This document shows positions 37,940 through 47,302 of a stretch of 64,000 nucleotides of DNA, piece after piece. The position numbers and the translations under genes were made by a program. The stretch is from SAR324 cluster bacterium JCVI-SC AAA005 (GTDB taxonomy: Bacteria; SAR324; NAC60-12). The DNA is taken from NCBI GenBank assembly GCA_000224765.2, contig AGAU01000083.1, positions 1 to 64,000 of the forward strand. Reading direction: 5' to 3'. The notes beneath the pieces are model-generated. The model searched no databases and was not told the origin of the DNA. It saw only the letters and a list, made by a program, of their open reading frames with translations. Within the stretch, counting starts at the first letter, position 1; every line of letters starts with the position of its first letter.

Positions 37940-38519
37940 ATAGCGCAACCTCAATATTCAGATCTACTTCATCAGAAACCATCAGCCCGCCAACTACCTG
38001 AAAGGGTTTGTTCCAAGTAACATTAAAATCTTGGCGGTTGATCTGACCAGCAGCTTCAAACGCAACTCTACCTGGTATTTTCCCCAGCATTTTTCCCTTG
38101 AGGGTAATCGATTTACTGACATCACGAATCGTAAGTATTCCATCTACGCGATACTCGCCGTTGCCTTCTAGTTTTAAATTTGTGCTCTCAAAGGTGATAT
38201 TTGGAAAACGCTGAGCGTTGAAGAAGTCATCACTTCTCAAATGCCCATCCCGCTTGGGGTTATCGGTATCAACGGAAGCCACCTTGATTTCTGCACGCAC
38301 CGCCCTCAAGCTTCCCGTTGCCTCGTCGATTTCAGCTGTAGCTCGGACATCGTTGAATTTGCCCCGGACTGTGCTGAAGAGCTTGTATTTAACTGCAAAA
38401 CCTACCGTGGAGTGAGTGGCATCCAGCTGATAACGGGTGGCTGCGTGAGCCCCAACGAATCCACTGAGACAGACAAAGCCGATCGTGGCCCAAAACATAA
38501 ACAGCACTTTCTTCTTCAT
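37923..38519 (-). CDS. YceI-family periplasmic lipid-binding protein
   Basis: 198 residues with a signal peptide (MKKKVLFMFWATIGFVCLSG, cleavage likely after AHA). The mature protein is a YceI-type lipocalin-like barrel: YQLDATHSTVGFAVKYK, GHLRSDDFFNAQRFPNI, and a C-terminal VSDEVDLNIEVAL. Family members bind polyisoprenoids or similar lipids in the periplasm and often respond to stress. Divergent from the LysR-type regulator at 38668 (148 bases between starts), which may control it. Confidence 0.92.
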   Translation of the reverse strand: MKKKVLFMFWATIGFVCLSGFVGAHAATRYQLDATHSTVGFAVKYKLFSTVRGKFNDVRATAEIDEATGSLRAVRAEIKVASVDTDNPKRDGHLRSDDFFNAQRFPNITFESTNLKLEGNGEYRVDGILTIRDVSKSITLKGKMLGKIPGRVAFEAAGQINRQDFNVTWNKPFQVVGGLMVSDEVDLNIEVALYVAKS

Positions 38520-38667
38520 TTAATCTCTCCTTGACCTTGGTTGGTGAGCAAACAGCAAATTTCCAACAAATCTTTGTGTTGAAGTTCTAAAAACAAAAAT
38601 TATACTAAACCTACATTTTTCAAAAATAAATAGTTAATTTAACAAAATAGATTTGCAAAATTACAAA

Positions 38668-39531
38668 ATGAAGCAATGGGATGATCTGCGACTTTTTCTA
38701 GCAGTTGCCAAAACTGGGACGCTCACTGGTGCAGCAGATGAACTGGAATTGAATGTAGCCACCCTGCATCGGCGGCTAAAATCTTTTGAGGAGGGATTCG
38801 GGATCTCCCTTTTTGAAAAAGGTCCCCGAGGCTATCGTCTCACCAACGCAGGAGAAGCATTGTTTTCACAGACAAAAGAAGTGGAAGAATCGATCTTCGC
38901 AGCTTTTCGGGCGGTAGTGGGCCATGATCAACATGTAGCAGGAGAAGTCCGAATCACTCTGCCCCAAGCAATGGTTTCTCTGATGACACCTCACTTGGTA
39001 GCCTTCTCAGGAGAACACAAACATGTTCATGTAATTTTGTTACCCGATGATGGTTTGCTGGATTTGGAGCGAAGTACGGATATTGCCTTTCGGGCGACCT
39101 CACAACCTTCGGAAAATGCGGTAGGACGCAATCTCGCTGGCATAGCTTGGTGTAGATATGCTTCCAGAACTACAAAAGGTACAGACTTGCCCTGGCTAAG
39201 ACATGTGGGCATGGCTAGAAATCAGGTTATTCGGCAGCAACAAGAAGCCATTGCCAAAAGAGAGATTCTACAGGTTCAGGGAGTGGCAGGAATGTTATCT
39301 GCTCTAAAAGCTTCAAAAGCCCAGGGTTTCCTTCCTTGCTTCGTAGGAGACCAAAATACAGATTTGCGGAGGGTAGTAGAGACAATTGAAACCAGAGATC
39401 GACTCTGGCTGCTCATTAATGCGGATTTGAGACGTTCCGCAAGAGTGAGAGTGTTGGTAGATTTCATTGTCCCCAAACTGATGGCTCAGAAAAACCTGTT
39501 TGAAGGCATCTTGCCTTCAAACAGCACTTAA
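38668..39531 (+). CDS. LysR-type transcriptional regulator
   Basis: 287 residues from ATG 38668; a TTG at 38653 would add five. The N-terminal winged helix-turn-helix begins WDDLRLFLAVAKTGTLTGAA and continues ATLHRRLKSFEEGFGISLFE; the effector domain begins near 90. Its AT-rich 5' side is shared with yceI, read in the opposite direction, and the DapA-family gene follows 57 bases downstream. Either neighbour is a plausible target. Confidence 0.9.
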   Translation: MKQWDDLRLFLAVAKTGTLTGAADELELNVATLHRRLKSFEEGFGISLFEKGPRGYRLTNAGEALFSQTKEVEESIFAAFRAVVGHDQHVAGEVRITLPQAMVSLMTPHLVAFSGEHKHVHVILLPDDGLLDLERSTDIAFRATSQPSENAVGRNLAGIAWCRYASRTTKGTDLPWLRHVGMARNQVIRQQQEAIAKREILQVQGVAGMLSALKASKAQGFLPCFVGDQNTDLRRVVETIETRDRLWLLINADLRRSARVRVLVDFIVPKLMAQKNLFEGILPSNST

Positions 39532-39587
39532 CAGCAACGATAGAATAGCCTTTTTGCAGAGATTGATAATTTTTCAAAAGGACTCAC

Positions 39588-40487
39588 ATGATTAAAGGCC
39601 TCATCGCCCCGGTTCTCACACCCTTTGACGACCATCTAACGGTCGATCAGGAAAAATTCAATGTGCTTGCGCATCGGCTTATTAGTAGTGGTTGCGCAGG
39701 ACTGGCTCCCTTCGGGACAACGGGAGAGGCGCTCTCATTGGGTTCGGCAGAACGAAAGACCGCCTTGGAGGGGCTGGTGAAAGTAGGCATAAATCCTGCC
39801 GTATTGATACCAGGGACAGGACTCTGCAACTTACCTGATACAGTAGAGTTGTGTCGACATGCTATGGAACTGGGCTGTGCCGGGGTAATGACACTACCAC
39901 CCTTCTATTACAAGGGAATGAACGATAAGGGACTTTTTGATTACTTTGTCCGCCTCATTGAAACCATCAATGATTATCGACTGAAAATTTACCTTTATCA
40001 CATTCCACAGGTTAGCGGGGTGGGCCTACCGATCCCCCTCGTCACTCAATTGCATAATAAATTTCCTGAAGTGGTTGTGGGCATCAAGGACAGTTCTGGG
40101 GACTGGGAGAACACCAAAGCTTTACTAGAGATCGATGGATTGATTGTTTACCCAGGTGCCGAACTACCCGTGATTGAAGCCATTCGTCTCGGGGCTCCTG
40201 GCTGCATCTCGGCGACGGCTAACCTAAACAGTGCCCGAATCGCTGAGGTGATCTCACTGTGTCACGCGGGTCAATGGGAGGCAGCTGAAGCTAAACACGA
40301 GAGCGTCTGCTCTATCCGCAAGCTCTTCCAAGAATATGCTCCGATTCCTGCACAAAAAGCTCTGTTGGCCCGCCAGTTGGAGCAACCTTCATGGGGCAAT
40401 CTGCGACCTCCCCTTCAACCCATCACGACTGAACGTGTTGAAGCCTTGGCCGAGTCCTTAGACCGTCAATTTGGTCTGAAATTCTAA
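39588..40487 (+). CDS. DapA/NAL-superfamily class I aldolase or deaminase
   Basis: 299-residue (beta/alpha)8 Schiff-base enzyme. N-terminal GLIAPVLTPFDDHLTVD, GTTGEALSLG near 45, the catalytic Tyr in IYLYHIPQ (near 138) and the Schiff-base Lys in GIKDSSGDW (near 166). The superfamily includes dihydrodipicolinate synthase, N-acetylneuraminate lyase, keto-sugar-acid dehydratases and the hydroxyproline-pathway deaminase (LhpC/HypD). Preceded by AAAAGGA at a good distance. Because a hydroxyproline/opine-type oxidase lies 2.2 kb upstream, a role in that pathway is possible but unproven. Confidence 0.85.
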   Translation: MIKGLIAPVLTPFDDHLTVDQEKFNVLAHRLISSGCAGLAPFGTTGEALSLGSAERKTALEGLVKVGINPAVLIPGTGLCNLPDTVELCRHAMELGCAGVMTLPPFYYKGMNDKGLFDYFVRLIETINDYRLKIYLYHIPQVSGVGLPIPLVTQLHNKFPEVVVGIKDSSGDWENTKALLEIDGLIVYPGAELPVIEAIRLGAPGCISATANLNSARIAEVISLCHAGQWEAAEAKHESVCSIRKLFQEYAPIPAQKALLARQLEQPSWGNLRPPLQPITTERVEALAESLDRQFGLKF

Positions 40488-40936
40488 GCCTGCTTGGTTT
40501 CCTTAACAAATGTGATTCGTTGAATTACTTTGTTTTGTAACCAATCCTTCATCCAGCCTATTGACCGAATTTTTTCCCAATGGGAACCCTTTACCAAACG
40601 TCATTATCCGTTGAATGTGGAGGTTTGGAAAATAGTGGTTGAGGGCGCTGATGGAAATTTGAAAACTGAAGAGAGATGGAGTTTAGTTTAAGCCCTCATC
40701 TGGCTCTGTAGCCACTTTTTTAGCAGCTGAAATGATCGGTACAACTTTAATAATGTTAATCTGATTAATTATGTAAGCAGATGTCTGGATTCAATCACGA
40801 TTAGAGCTATTATGCACAGGCAAGAGGAATTTACAAAGAGCCATGTAAATTGGTCGAGATTTGAAGTATTTACACAAATAAGGCCATGCGGGTGAATCCC
40901 AAAACGTCAATCTTGGGACGTCAAATCTCTCCACCA
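40488..40936. other. Gene-free stretch after the DapA-family gene
   Basis: About 450 A/T-rich bases. No recognised gene; the minus strand carries a short open piece (GWMKDWLQNKVIQRITFVK) ending near 40488 that has no start or family match. Confidence 0.4.
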
Positions 40937-41380
40937 TCAGTTTTTGAAGCAGACCTCGCTGCCCAAGTTTTTGAGACTACTATCACAATCAAGAGCTACA
41001 ATATTCTAATTTGGATTCATTTGCTTCGCTAGCTCCACGTCAGCCACAACATTCGTGCCTGTTGATGCACCACAGAAAATCCAATGCTTGGCTGCTAGCA
41101 ACTTACAAATGTCAAATACTTTCTCTTGGTCAATGGCAACGAAATGGTGTGCTCGGGAGGCGTCTAAAAAAGGAAAGTAAAAACCAACACCAATACCTTC
41201 AACACGATGGAGTCCACCTTTGCCAGCTGTAAGTAGAGAAGACTGAGTTGGTTCAACAGCAACGACACGAGGAAAGTGATTAGCCTGGTTGAGCCCTTCT
41301 AAAGTTCCCATGAGGGCGACTCCAGTACCGACATATGCACAAAACAAGGACACATCCCCCTGGATCTGTTCAACAATTAC
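40937..41380 (-). pseudogene. C-terminal remnant of cysteine synthase
   Basis: The minus strand reads EQIQGDVSLFCAYVGTG, RVVAVEPTQSSLLTAGKGG, HRVEGIGVGFYFPFLD, IFCGASTGTNVVA, then a TAG at 41006-41008, then NIVALDCDSSLKNLG. Cysteine synthase (CysK/CysM) has 'AFVAGVGTGGTLTG', 'VAVEP..S..LSGG', 'H.IQGIGAGF.P..LD' and 'GISSGA..AAA'. The N-terminal half with the PLP Lys is not present upstream. GVALMG replaces GGTLTG, so the phosphate-binding loop is also damaged. A clear gene fossil. Confidence 0.8.
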
Positions 41381-42147
41381 GAGCCCCTGATAGCCAGTGA
41401 CGATTCGGAGAAAACAGCCATAAAATGTCGACCTGCTGCAGGAATTTACCTTCTCCAGTACTCGGTAGCTTTATCTAAGCACCATGATCTTCACAAAATA
41501 AAGTGAGAAAATCTATGGGATACATGAACCAATAAAAATTGGTTAACTAGCTAAGAGGACTTTTAATTCAATTCTGTATTTCTGGATGATCAGTCCTAAT
41601 TTTGAACAAAAAAGTTTAGAAATCATGAGGGCGAGAGGATCTGAAAAAAAAAATTTGAATTTCTAATCATTTAGCAAGACACCAAAGCTGCCCAAAACAG
41701 AGATTGATAGTCCAGCGAGTGGAAGATGAGGGAGGCAATTTGGTTGAGCTACGAGGAGCAGAAACGCCTAGACCAGCAGTAGAATATTAAAAATCCATGT
41801 GATTCTGAAAAAACAAAATCGTTTTAATCAAAGCAGATAGCCAAGACCAACAATCCCGAACCACACCGCTCCCGTAAGTTTCTGTCACTAGAACAAATCT
41901 CTCTCCAAAGCACCAAGCCCTTCAAGGGCCAGCAAAAAAGCCAACTGATCCACTTTATTGCTACCAAAGACGAGACCACAGTGATTTCAAATTTTCAAAA
42001 CGTGGTGGACTAAATCTTAAAAAAAGCGTAATTCTGATGTATTGAAGTTGGATGCATTGTTGTTTGAGCCTGCAGATCATCCAGGCGTCGTAACCCCACA
42101 TTCGCCTCTCCTCAAGCAGGAACACGCACTATACTTCCTCAACCCAG
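41381..42147. other. Gene-free stretch before the ABC exporter
   Basis: About 770 A/T-rich bases. One plus-strand frame without a Met is open at about 41836-42014 (FLSLEQISLQSTKPFKG is part of it), possibly the end of a lost gene; no family recognised. I saw no promoter, terminator or repeat that I could defend. Confidence 0.4.
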
Positions 42148-43986
42148 TTGAACCTTAATGGTATCAAACTGCTACTAGAGTCTTTAGCCACTTTTACACC
42201 TGTGAATTCTCTTTTCTCAGACCCCTATTCGTTTGTTCGCATCATCTATCGGGTGCTGCAGCTTTCACTGAAAAACCCACTTCAGTTGGCGGTAGCCATT
42301 GTAGCGGTCGTTACTGGAGCTTCGCTACAGTTGATGATTCCAGAATTTCTGGGGCAGGCAGTTGATCAAGCCAGTGCGCTCTTAGAGGCTGTGGGTCAAG
42401 ATCCAAATACAGATCTAAGCCCACTCTACTGGACTGCGCTAACTCTCTTCTCGATTGCAGCAATTCGGGGCATCTTCGGCTTTCTCCATTCGTTTTTGGG
42501 GGAAGCCATTGGCCAGTACATGGGCTATGAACTTAGGATGAAGTACTTTGAGCAACTATCCAAGCTCTCCTTCGATTATCATGACCATGTGCACACGGGT
42601 GACTTAATTACTCTTGGTCTTCTAGATATCGAGGGGGTCCGGATATTTATCAACACCGGACTTTTGCGAATCTTCTTCCTACTGACCCTATTAGGAGGTG
42701 GGCTAACCCTGATGTTAGAAGCGAATCTCTTCCTGACCGTCATCTCTTTGACCTTCGTACCCGTTCTTGTTTGGCGAGGAACGCTCTCCAGTCTGGGACT
42801 CCGCAAAAACTGGTTACAGATTCAAGAGCGCCTCTCGCTGCTGACCAAGGTGATGGATGAAAACCTCAACGGAATTCGAGTTGTGCGAGCGTTTTACGCA
42901 CGGAATCATGAGTTGAAGAAATATGACGAAGCCGCTGCCAAGGCGCTAGAATTGTTTGACCGGCAAATTTTCATTCGCACGTCTAATGACTCGATCATGT
43001 CGCTGGCCTTCCTAACCTCGATGACGCTGGTGCTATGGTTTGGAGGGCAGCAGGTTCAAGATGAAGAGATCAGCCTGGGAATGTTGACCGCATTCCTTGC
43101 CTTCATGACCATTCTCCAGCAACCCGTGCGGCAGATTGGCATGCTGATCAACTCCTTTTCTCGCGCCAGTTCCTGCGGGGAGCGCCTGTTTCGGGTATTG
43201 GATTCCGCTGAGTATGTAGGTGAGCCTGAGAATGCAATAGAGTTAAAAGATTTGGGCTCTTTGGAATTCCGTAATGTCTCTTTCCACTACCCGGGAGAAA
43301 ATCAGCCGGAGGTGATCAAAGATATTTCACTAGAAATTCAGCCCGGCAAGACACTCGGAATCGTAGGCCCCCAAGGCTGCGGCAAGAGTACCCTAGTCCA
43401 GCTGGTTCCACGCTTCCATGAACCTGCTGCTGGGAAAATTCTCTATAATGGCCATCCGCTGAAGGACTACTCACTGAAATCTCTGCGAAAATCCATCAGC
43501 CTCGTTCAGCAGGACACCTTCCTGTTCACATCTTCTGTGAGCAATAATGTACTTTACGGTAATCCTTGGGCAGCTAAACCAGATGTCGTATCTGCAGCAG
43601 AGCGTGCCCAACTTCATGAACACGTTGCTAAGTTACCACAAGAATACGACACACTGATTGGAGAGCGAGGACTGACTCTTTCGGGAGGCCAACGGCAGCG
43701 ACTAAACATCTCTCGTTCGCTGCTGCTTGGGACTCAAATCCTGATACTCGATGACTCCACCTCCGCAGTCGATGCAGGCACCGAAAAGAAGATCCGCGAA
43801 GCTCTAAAGGAAGGCGCAGCTAAGCGCTTGACCATTATCATCTCTCATCGTGTTGCTTCACTAATGCATGCTGATCAGATTGTTTACATGGAAGATGGAA
43901 GAATCCTCGAAAGAGGAAATCACGAAGAACTGATCAAGCAGGGCGGCAACTACGCGCGGCTATATCAATTGCAAACCCTAGACTAA
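42148..43986 (+). CDS. Heterodimeric ABC exporter half, degenerate Walker B
   Basis: 612-residue ABC half-transporter: six membrane helices (residues about 50-320) then the nucleotide-binding domain. Walker A is GPQGCGKST and the signature is the canonical LSGGQRQRLN, but Walker B reads LILDDSTSAVD, with Asp where the catalytic Glu should be. In heterodimeric exporters such as TM287/288 this is the subunit that contributes the non-hydrolysing site. The start is a TTG at 42148 without a clear ribosome site; GTG 42202 is an alternative. The partner gene begins 8 bases after the stop. Confidence 0.88.
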   Translation: MNLNGIKLLLESLATFTPVNSLFSDPYSFVRIIYRVLQLSLKNPLQLAVAIVAVVTGASLQLMIPEFLGQAVDQASALLEAVGQDPNTDLSPLYWTALTLFSIAAIRGIFGFLHSFLGEAIGQYMGYELRMKYFEQLSKLSFDYHDHVHTGDLITLGLLDIEGVRIFINTGLLRIFFLLTLLGGGLTLMLEANLFLTVISLTFVPVLVWRGTLSSLGLRKNWLQIQERLSLLTKVMDENLNGIRVVRAFYARNHELKKYDEAAAKALELFDRQIFIRTSNDSIMSLAFLTSMTLVLWFGGQQVQDEEISLGMLTAFLAFMTILQQPVRQIGMLINSFSRASSCGERLFRVLDSAEYVGEPENAIELKDLGSLEFRNVSFHYPGENQPEVIKDISLEIQPGKTLGIVGPQGCGKSTLVQLVPRFHEPAAGKILYNGHPLKDYSLKSLRKSISLVQQDTFLFTSSVSNNVLYGNPWAAKPDVVSAAERAQLHEHVAKLPQEYDTLIGERGLTLSGGQRQRLNISRSLLLGTQILILDDSTSAVDAGTEKKIREALKEGAAKRLTIIISHRVASLMHADQIVYMEDGRILERGNHEELIKQGGNYARLYQLQTLD

Positions 43987-43994
43987 GTGATCAG

Positions 43995-45881
43995 ATGAGC
44001 CAAAAAGCACTGCTATGGATGAACCGCTACCTAGACCAGGATCCCCTGCCCCCAGGAGCAGCGGCCCCTCCTCCTGAGGTCAGTGAAGAAGACATGTTTG
44101 GAGCAGGCTTTAATCATGAGGTGGCCAAGCGTTTCCTGGGTTTCATGAAACCTTATCGTCGCTGGGTGATTATAGCGATCAGCGCGCTGATGATCTTTAC
44201 ACTGAGTCAGATTCTCTTCCCTCTCATCATTCAAAAAGCCCTCGATGGCCAGTTGACCTACTTTGAGAATTTAGATTCTCTGGAGTTAGGAGTTCTGCTC
44301 TTTGCTGGGGTGGTCGTGTTCAATTTTACCAGTCACTTCTTTAGTGAATGGATGGTCTCCAAGGTAGCTCAGCGTTTGCTCTTTGACATGCGCCGGGGAA
44401 TGTTTGAGCACCTCCAGCGAGTGTCTCTTTCCTTCATGGACAAGACCGAAACTGGAAGACTAATGTCTCGTCTGCAAGGCGATGTTGGGGCCTTGCAGGA
44501 GTTTCTGGAAGCCTTGGTCTATGCGATTGGAGATTTGGTACTGCTGATCGGGATCATCTTCGTATTGCTGGCGATGGATCTGCGATTGGGAGCGATGACC
44601 CTGGCGTTGATGCCGGTGCTCATGATCATCCGTGTTTTCTGGTTACCTCATGCTCGCAAGGCCTTCACGCGGGCTCGGATCACCTCTGCGATCGTTGCTG
44701 GAACAATGTGTGAGAATATTCGCGGCATCCGCGTTGTCCAGGGCATGACCCGAGAACGAGTCAACCGCAATCTCTATGAGACCAAAGCCAACGAGCATTT
44801 CCGCACAACCGTTAAAGCCGCAGCAATCGCCCAGTTGATGCTACCCACAGTCGATACGCTGACAGGACTGGCTCTGGGAATCATTGCTCTCGTCGGCGGG
44901 AATCTAGTGCTGCAGGGCGAATTGACCCCCGGTGTGATGGTCGCTTATATTCTTTACGTGCAGCGCTTCTTTGACCCTATTCGCGCGCTGACCCTGCATT
45001 ACAACGCCTTTTTGCGGGCAATGGCTTCAGGGGAGCGAATCTTCGAAGTCCTCGATGTCCCTGTCGGTATCAAGGACAAACCGGATGCCAAGGAGATTGG
45101 ACGCTCCGATGGATCTGTCAGATTCGAGAATGTCACTTTCGGTTACAAACCAAACTATCCAGTTTTGCATAACATTAATCTCAAGATCCCTGCTGGTCAA
45201 ACCATCGCCTTGGTAGGCCCTACGGGTTGTGGAAAATCTTCCATCGCCTCATTGATTCACCGCTTCTACGACAGCTACGAAGGGAAAGTGCTGGTCGGTG
45301 GACAAGACACCAGAAGTTTGACCCAGCAGTCTCTCAGTCAGCAGATTGCGATGGTCCTCCAGGATCCCTACCTGTTTTCAACCACGATTCTAGAGAACAT
45401 CCGCTACAACAAATCCACTGCTACAAATGAAGAAGTCATCCAAGCCTCTAGGATTGTTGGAGCTCATGAGTTCATTTCTCGATTGCCAAAAGGTTATGAG
45501 ACGATGATTGAGGAACGTGGTTCCAATCTTTCTTTGGGCCAACGGCAGTTGATCTCCTTCGCCCGTGCATTGGTTGCAGACAGTCCGTTATTGATCTTGG
45601 ATGAAGCCACAGCCTCCATTGATTCTCAGAGTGAGAAACTGTTGCAAGAGGCGTTAAATCGCTTGTTGGAAAACCGAACGGCTGTAATCATCGCTCATCG
45701 ACTGGCAACCATTCGCAAGGCTGATAAGATCATCGTGCTGCAGGATGGACGTATCATTGAAAGTGGGAATCACCACCAACTTCTGGAGCTTGGGGGGCTC
45801 TACGCACAACTCTATTCCTTAAACTACGCCTCCTTTGACGACATCCCTGAAGAGTTGATCAAGAAGATCGTTTCAGAATAA
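43995..45881 (+). CDS. Heterodimeric ABC exporter half, canonical Walker B
   Basis: 628-residue partner of the preceding gene. N-terminal cytoplasmic stretch rich in Pro/Ala (PPGAAAPPPEVSEED), six helices, then Walker A GPTGCGKSS, Walker B LILDEATASID with the catalytic Glu, and an altered signature LSLGQRQ. The altered signature here and the Asp in the first subunit would meet in one ATP site, while this Walker B and the other subunit's LSGGQ form the active site. That complementary pattern supports an obligate heterodimer exporting a lipid or drug-like substrate. Confidence 0.92.
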   Translation: MSQKALLWMNRYLDQDPLPPGAAAPPPEVSEEDMFGAGFNHEVAKRFLGFMKPYRRWVIIAISALMIFTLSQILFPLIIQKALDGQLTYFENLDSLELGVLLFAGVVVFNFTSHFFSEWMVSKVAQRLLFDMRRGMFEHLQRVSLSFMDKTETGRLMSRLQGDVGALQEFLEALVYAIGDLVLLIGIIFVLLAMDLRLGAMTLALMPVLMIIRVFWLPHARKAFTRARITSAIVAGTMCENIRGIRVVQGMTRERVNRNLYETKANEHFRTTVKAAAIAQLMLPTVDTLTGLALGIIALVGGNLVLQGELTPGVMVAYILYVQRFFDPIRALTLHYNAFLRAMASGERIFEVLDVPVGIKDKPDAKEIGRSDGSVRFENVTFGYKPNYPVLHNINLKIPAGQTIALVGPTGCGKSSIASLIHRFYDSYEGKVLVGGQDTRSLTQQSLSQQIAMVLQDPYLFSTTILENIRYNKSTATNEEVIQASRIVGAHEFISRLPKGYETMIEERGSNLSLGQRQLISFARALVADSPLLILDEATASIDSQSEKLLQEALNRLLENRTAVIIAHRLATIRKADKIIVLQDGRIIESGNHHQLLELGGLYAQLYSLNYASFDDIPEELIKKIVSE

Positions 45882-45924
45882 TTCAGACGACAGAGCATCA
45901 CTCCAACTTTCGTAGAAGATCTTC

Positions 45925-46992
45925 ATGTCAAACTATCGCATTGCCTCTATTCCCGGAGATGGTATTGGCCAAGAGGTCATCCCAGCCGGAATTCAAGTTG
46001 CTGAGGTACTTGCCCAGCGGTTTAGTTTCAGCATCGAATTCAAGCACTTCGACTGGTCCTGCCAGACTTACCTAAGCTCGGGAACAATGATGCCCAAAGA
46101 CGGGCTTGAGCAGCTCCAATCCTTTGACGCAATCTTTCTCGGAGCTGTTGGTTGGCCAAGTGTCCCCGATCATGTCTCGCTCTGGGGTTTGTTGATTCCG
46201 ATTCGTCGCCACTTTGACCAGTATGTCAACATTCGCCCTGTTCGCTTACTCAAGGGTATTGAGTCCCCATTGGCAGGTCGAGGTCCTGAGGATATCGATT
46301 TCGTGATTGTCCGTGAGAATTGTGAGGGAGAGTATTCGGAGTCAGGAGGGAGGATCTATGCGGGAACTGAGCAGGAGATTGTTCTGCAAGAGTCCATCTT
46401 TACACGTCATGGAACAGATAGGATTTTGCGCTATGCTTTTGACTTGGCAAAAAAACGTGCGGGTAAGCTAACCTCTGCAACTAAGTCAAATGGCATCATT
46501 CATTCGATGCCATTTTGGGACGAACGAGTCAAAGCCATCTCCAGTGAGTATCCAGATATTGAGTTGAACCAATTCCATATTGATATCCTTACCGCTCACT
46601 TTGTCCTCCATCCGGACTGGTTTGATGTAGTGGTTGGTTCGAACTTATTTGGGGATATTCTCAGTGACCTTGGCCCGGCCATCGCGGGCTCAATTGGTAT
46701 TGCTCCCTCAGCAAATATCAATCCCCAGGAAACCTACCCCTCGATGTTTGAACCTGTTCATGGCTCAGCTCCGGACATTGCAGGACAGGGTATTGCTAAC
46801 CCCATTGCCACCATCTGGACTCTTGCAATGATGCTGGAGCATCTCGGTGAGAGTGAAGCAGCTCAAGCCTGTGAAGACGCAATGGAAACCGTATTGACTG
46901 CTGGTCCTGAATCTAGAACCAAAGATCTTGGTGGAACTGCCACCACAGAAAGTTGTACCGAAGCGGTGATCCAAGCATTGAGGATAAATTGA
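45925..46992 (+). CDS. Tartrate/D-malate dehydrogenase family (TtuC/DmlA-like)
   Basis: 355-residue NAD- and Mn-dependent beta-decarboxylating dehydrogenase. N-terminal IASIPGDGIGQEVIPAG, the family-specific GAVGWPSVPDHVSLWG and RRHFDQYVNIRPVRLL, substrate-binding RENCEGEYSE, metal-binding GDILSDLGPA and nucleotide-binding EPVHGSAPDIAGQG. The VPDHVSLWGLL segment separates tartrate/D-malate enzymes from isopropylmalate and isocitrate dehydrogenases. It follows the ABC exporter by 43 bases, so it may share its transcript. Confidence 0.9.
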   Translation: MSNYRIASIPGDGIGQEVIPAGIQVAEVLAQRFSFSIEFKHFDWSCQTYLSSGTMMPKDGLEQLQSFDAIFLGAVGWPSVPDHVSLWGLLIPIRRHFDQYVNIRPVRLLKGIESPLAGRGPEDIDFVIVRENCEGEYSESGGRIYAGTEQEIVLQESIFTRHGTDRILRYAFDLAKKRAGKLTSATKSNGIIHSMPFWDERVKAISSEYPDIELNQFHIDILTAHFVLHPDWFDVVVGSNLFGDILSDLGPAIAGSIGIAPSANINPQETYPSMFEPVHGSAPDIAGQGIANPIATIWTLAMMLEHLGESEAAQACEDAMETVLTAGPESRTKDLGGTATTESCTEAVIQALRIN

Positions 46993-47087
46993 AGGGAAGC
47001 GCCTATTGTTCAATTGAATAGAGACAGGCTTGCCCGACATTTGGTGTGACCCACGGTTTGATCACGAAAGGAATTGAATGTCATAAG

Positions 47088-47110
47088 CCCCTTTCCCTGC
47101 GGGAATGGGG
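47088..47110 (+). terminator. G/C-rich hairpin after the dehydrogenase gene
   Basis: CCCCTTTCCC pairs with GGGAATGGGG (one T-T mismatch) around a 3-base loop. It lies 95 bases past the stop at 46992. Followed by GAGTATTTGAAAA rather than a T run; a plausible but imperfect terminator. The rest of the gap 46993-47302 shows nothing. Confidence 0.4.
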
Positions 47111-47302
47111 GAGTATTTGAAAACGGTGTGAGTGGGGCTCATTTGACAGCTCCTACAATTTCCCTAATCCGACCTATCGGCCAGCCTCTCGCTCATTGAA
47201 AAGATTTTCAAAAAACAAAACCTTCTTGAGAAAGTCTAGTCCACGCACCCTCTGAAGCCCTGTGATTTACCCAACCATGAATGAATTTTTCTGAACACCC
47301 CA

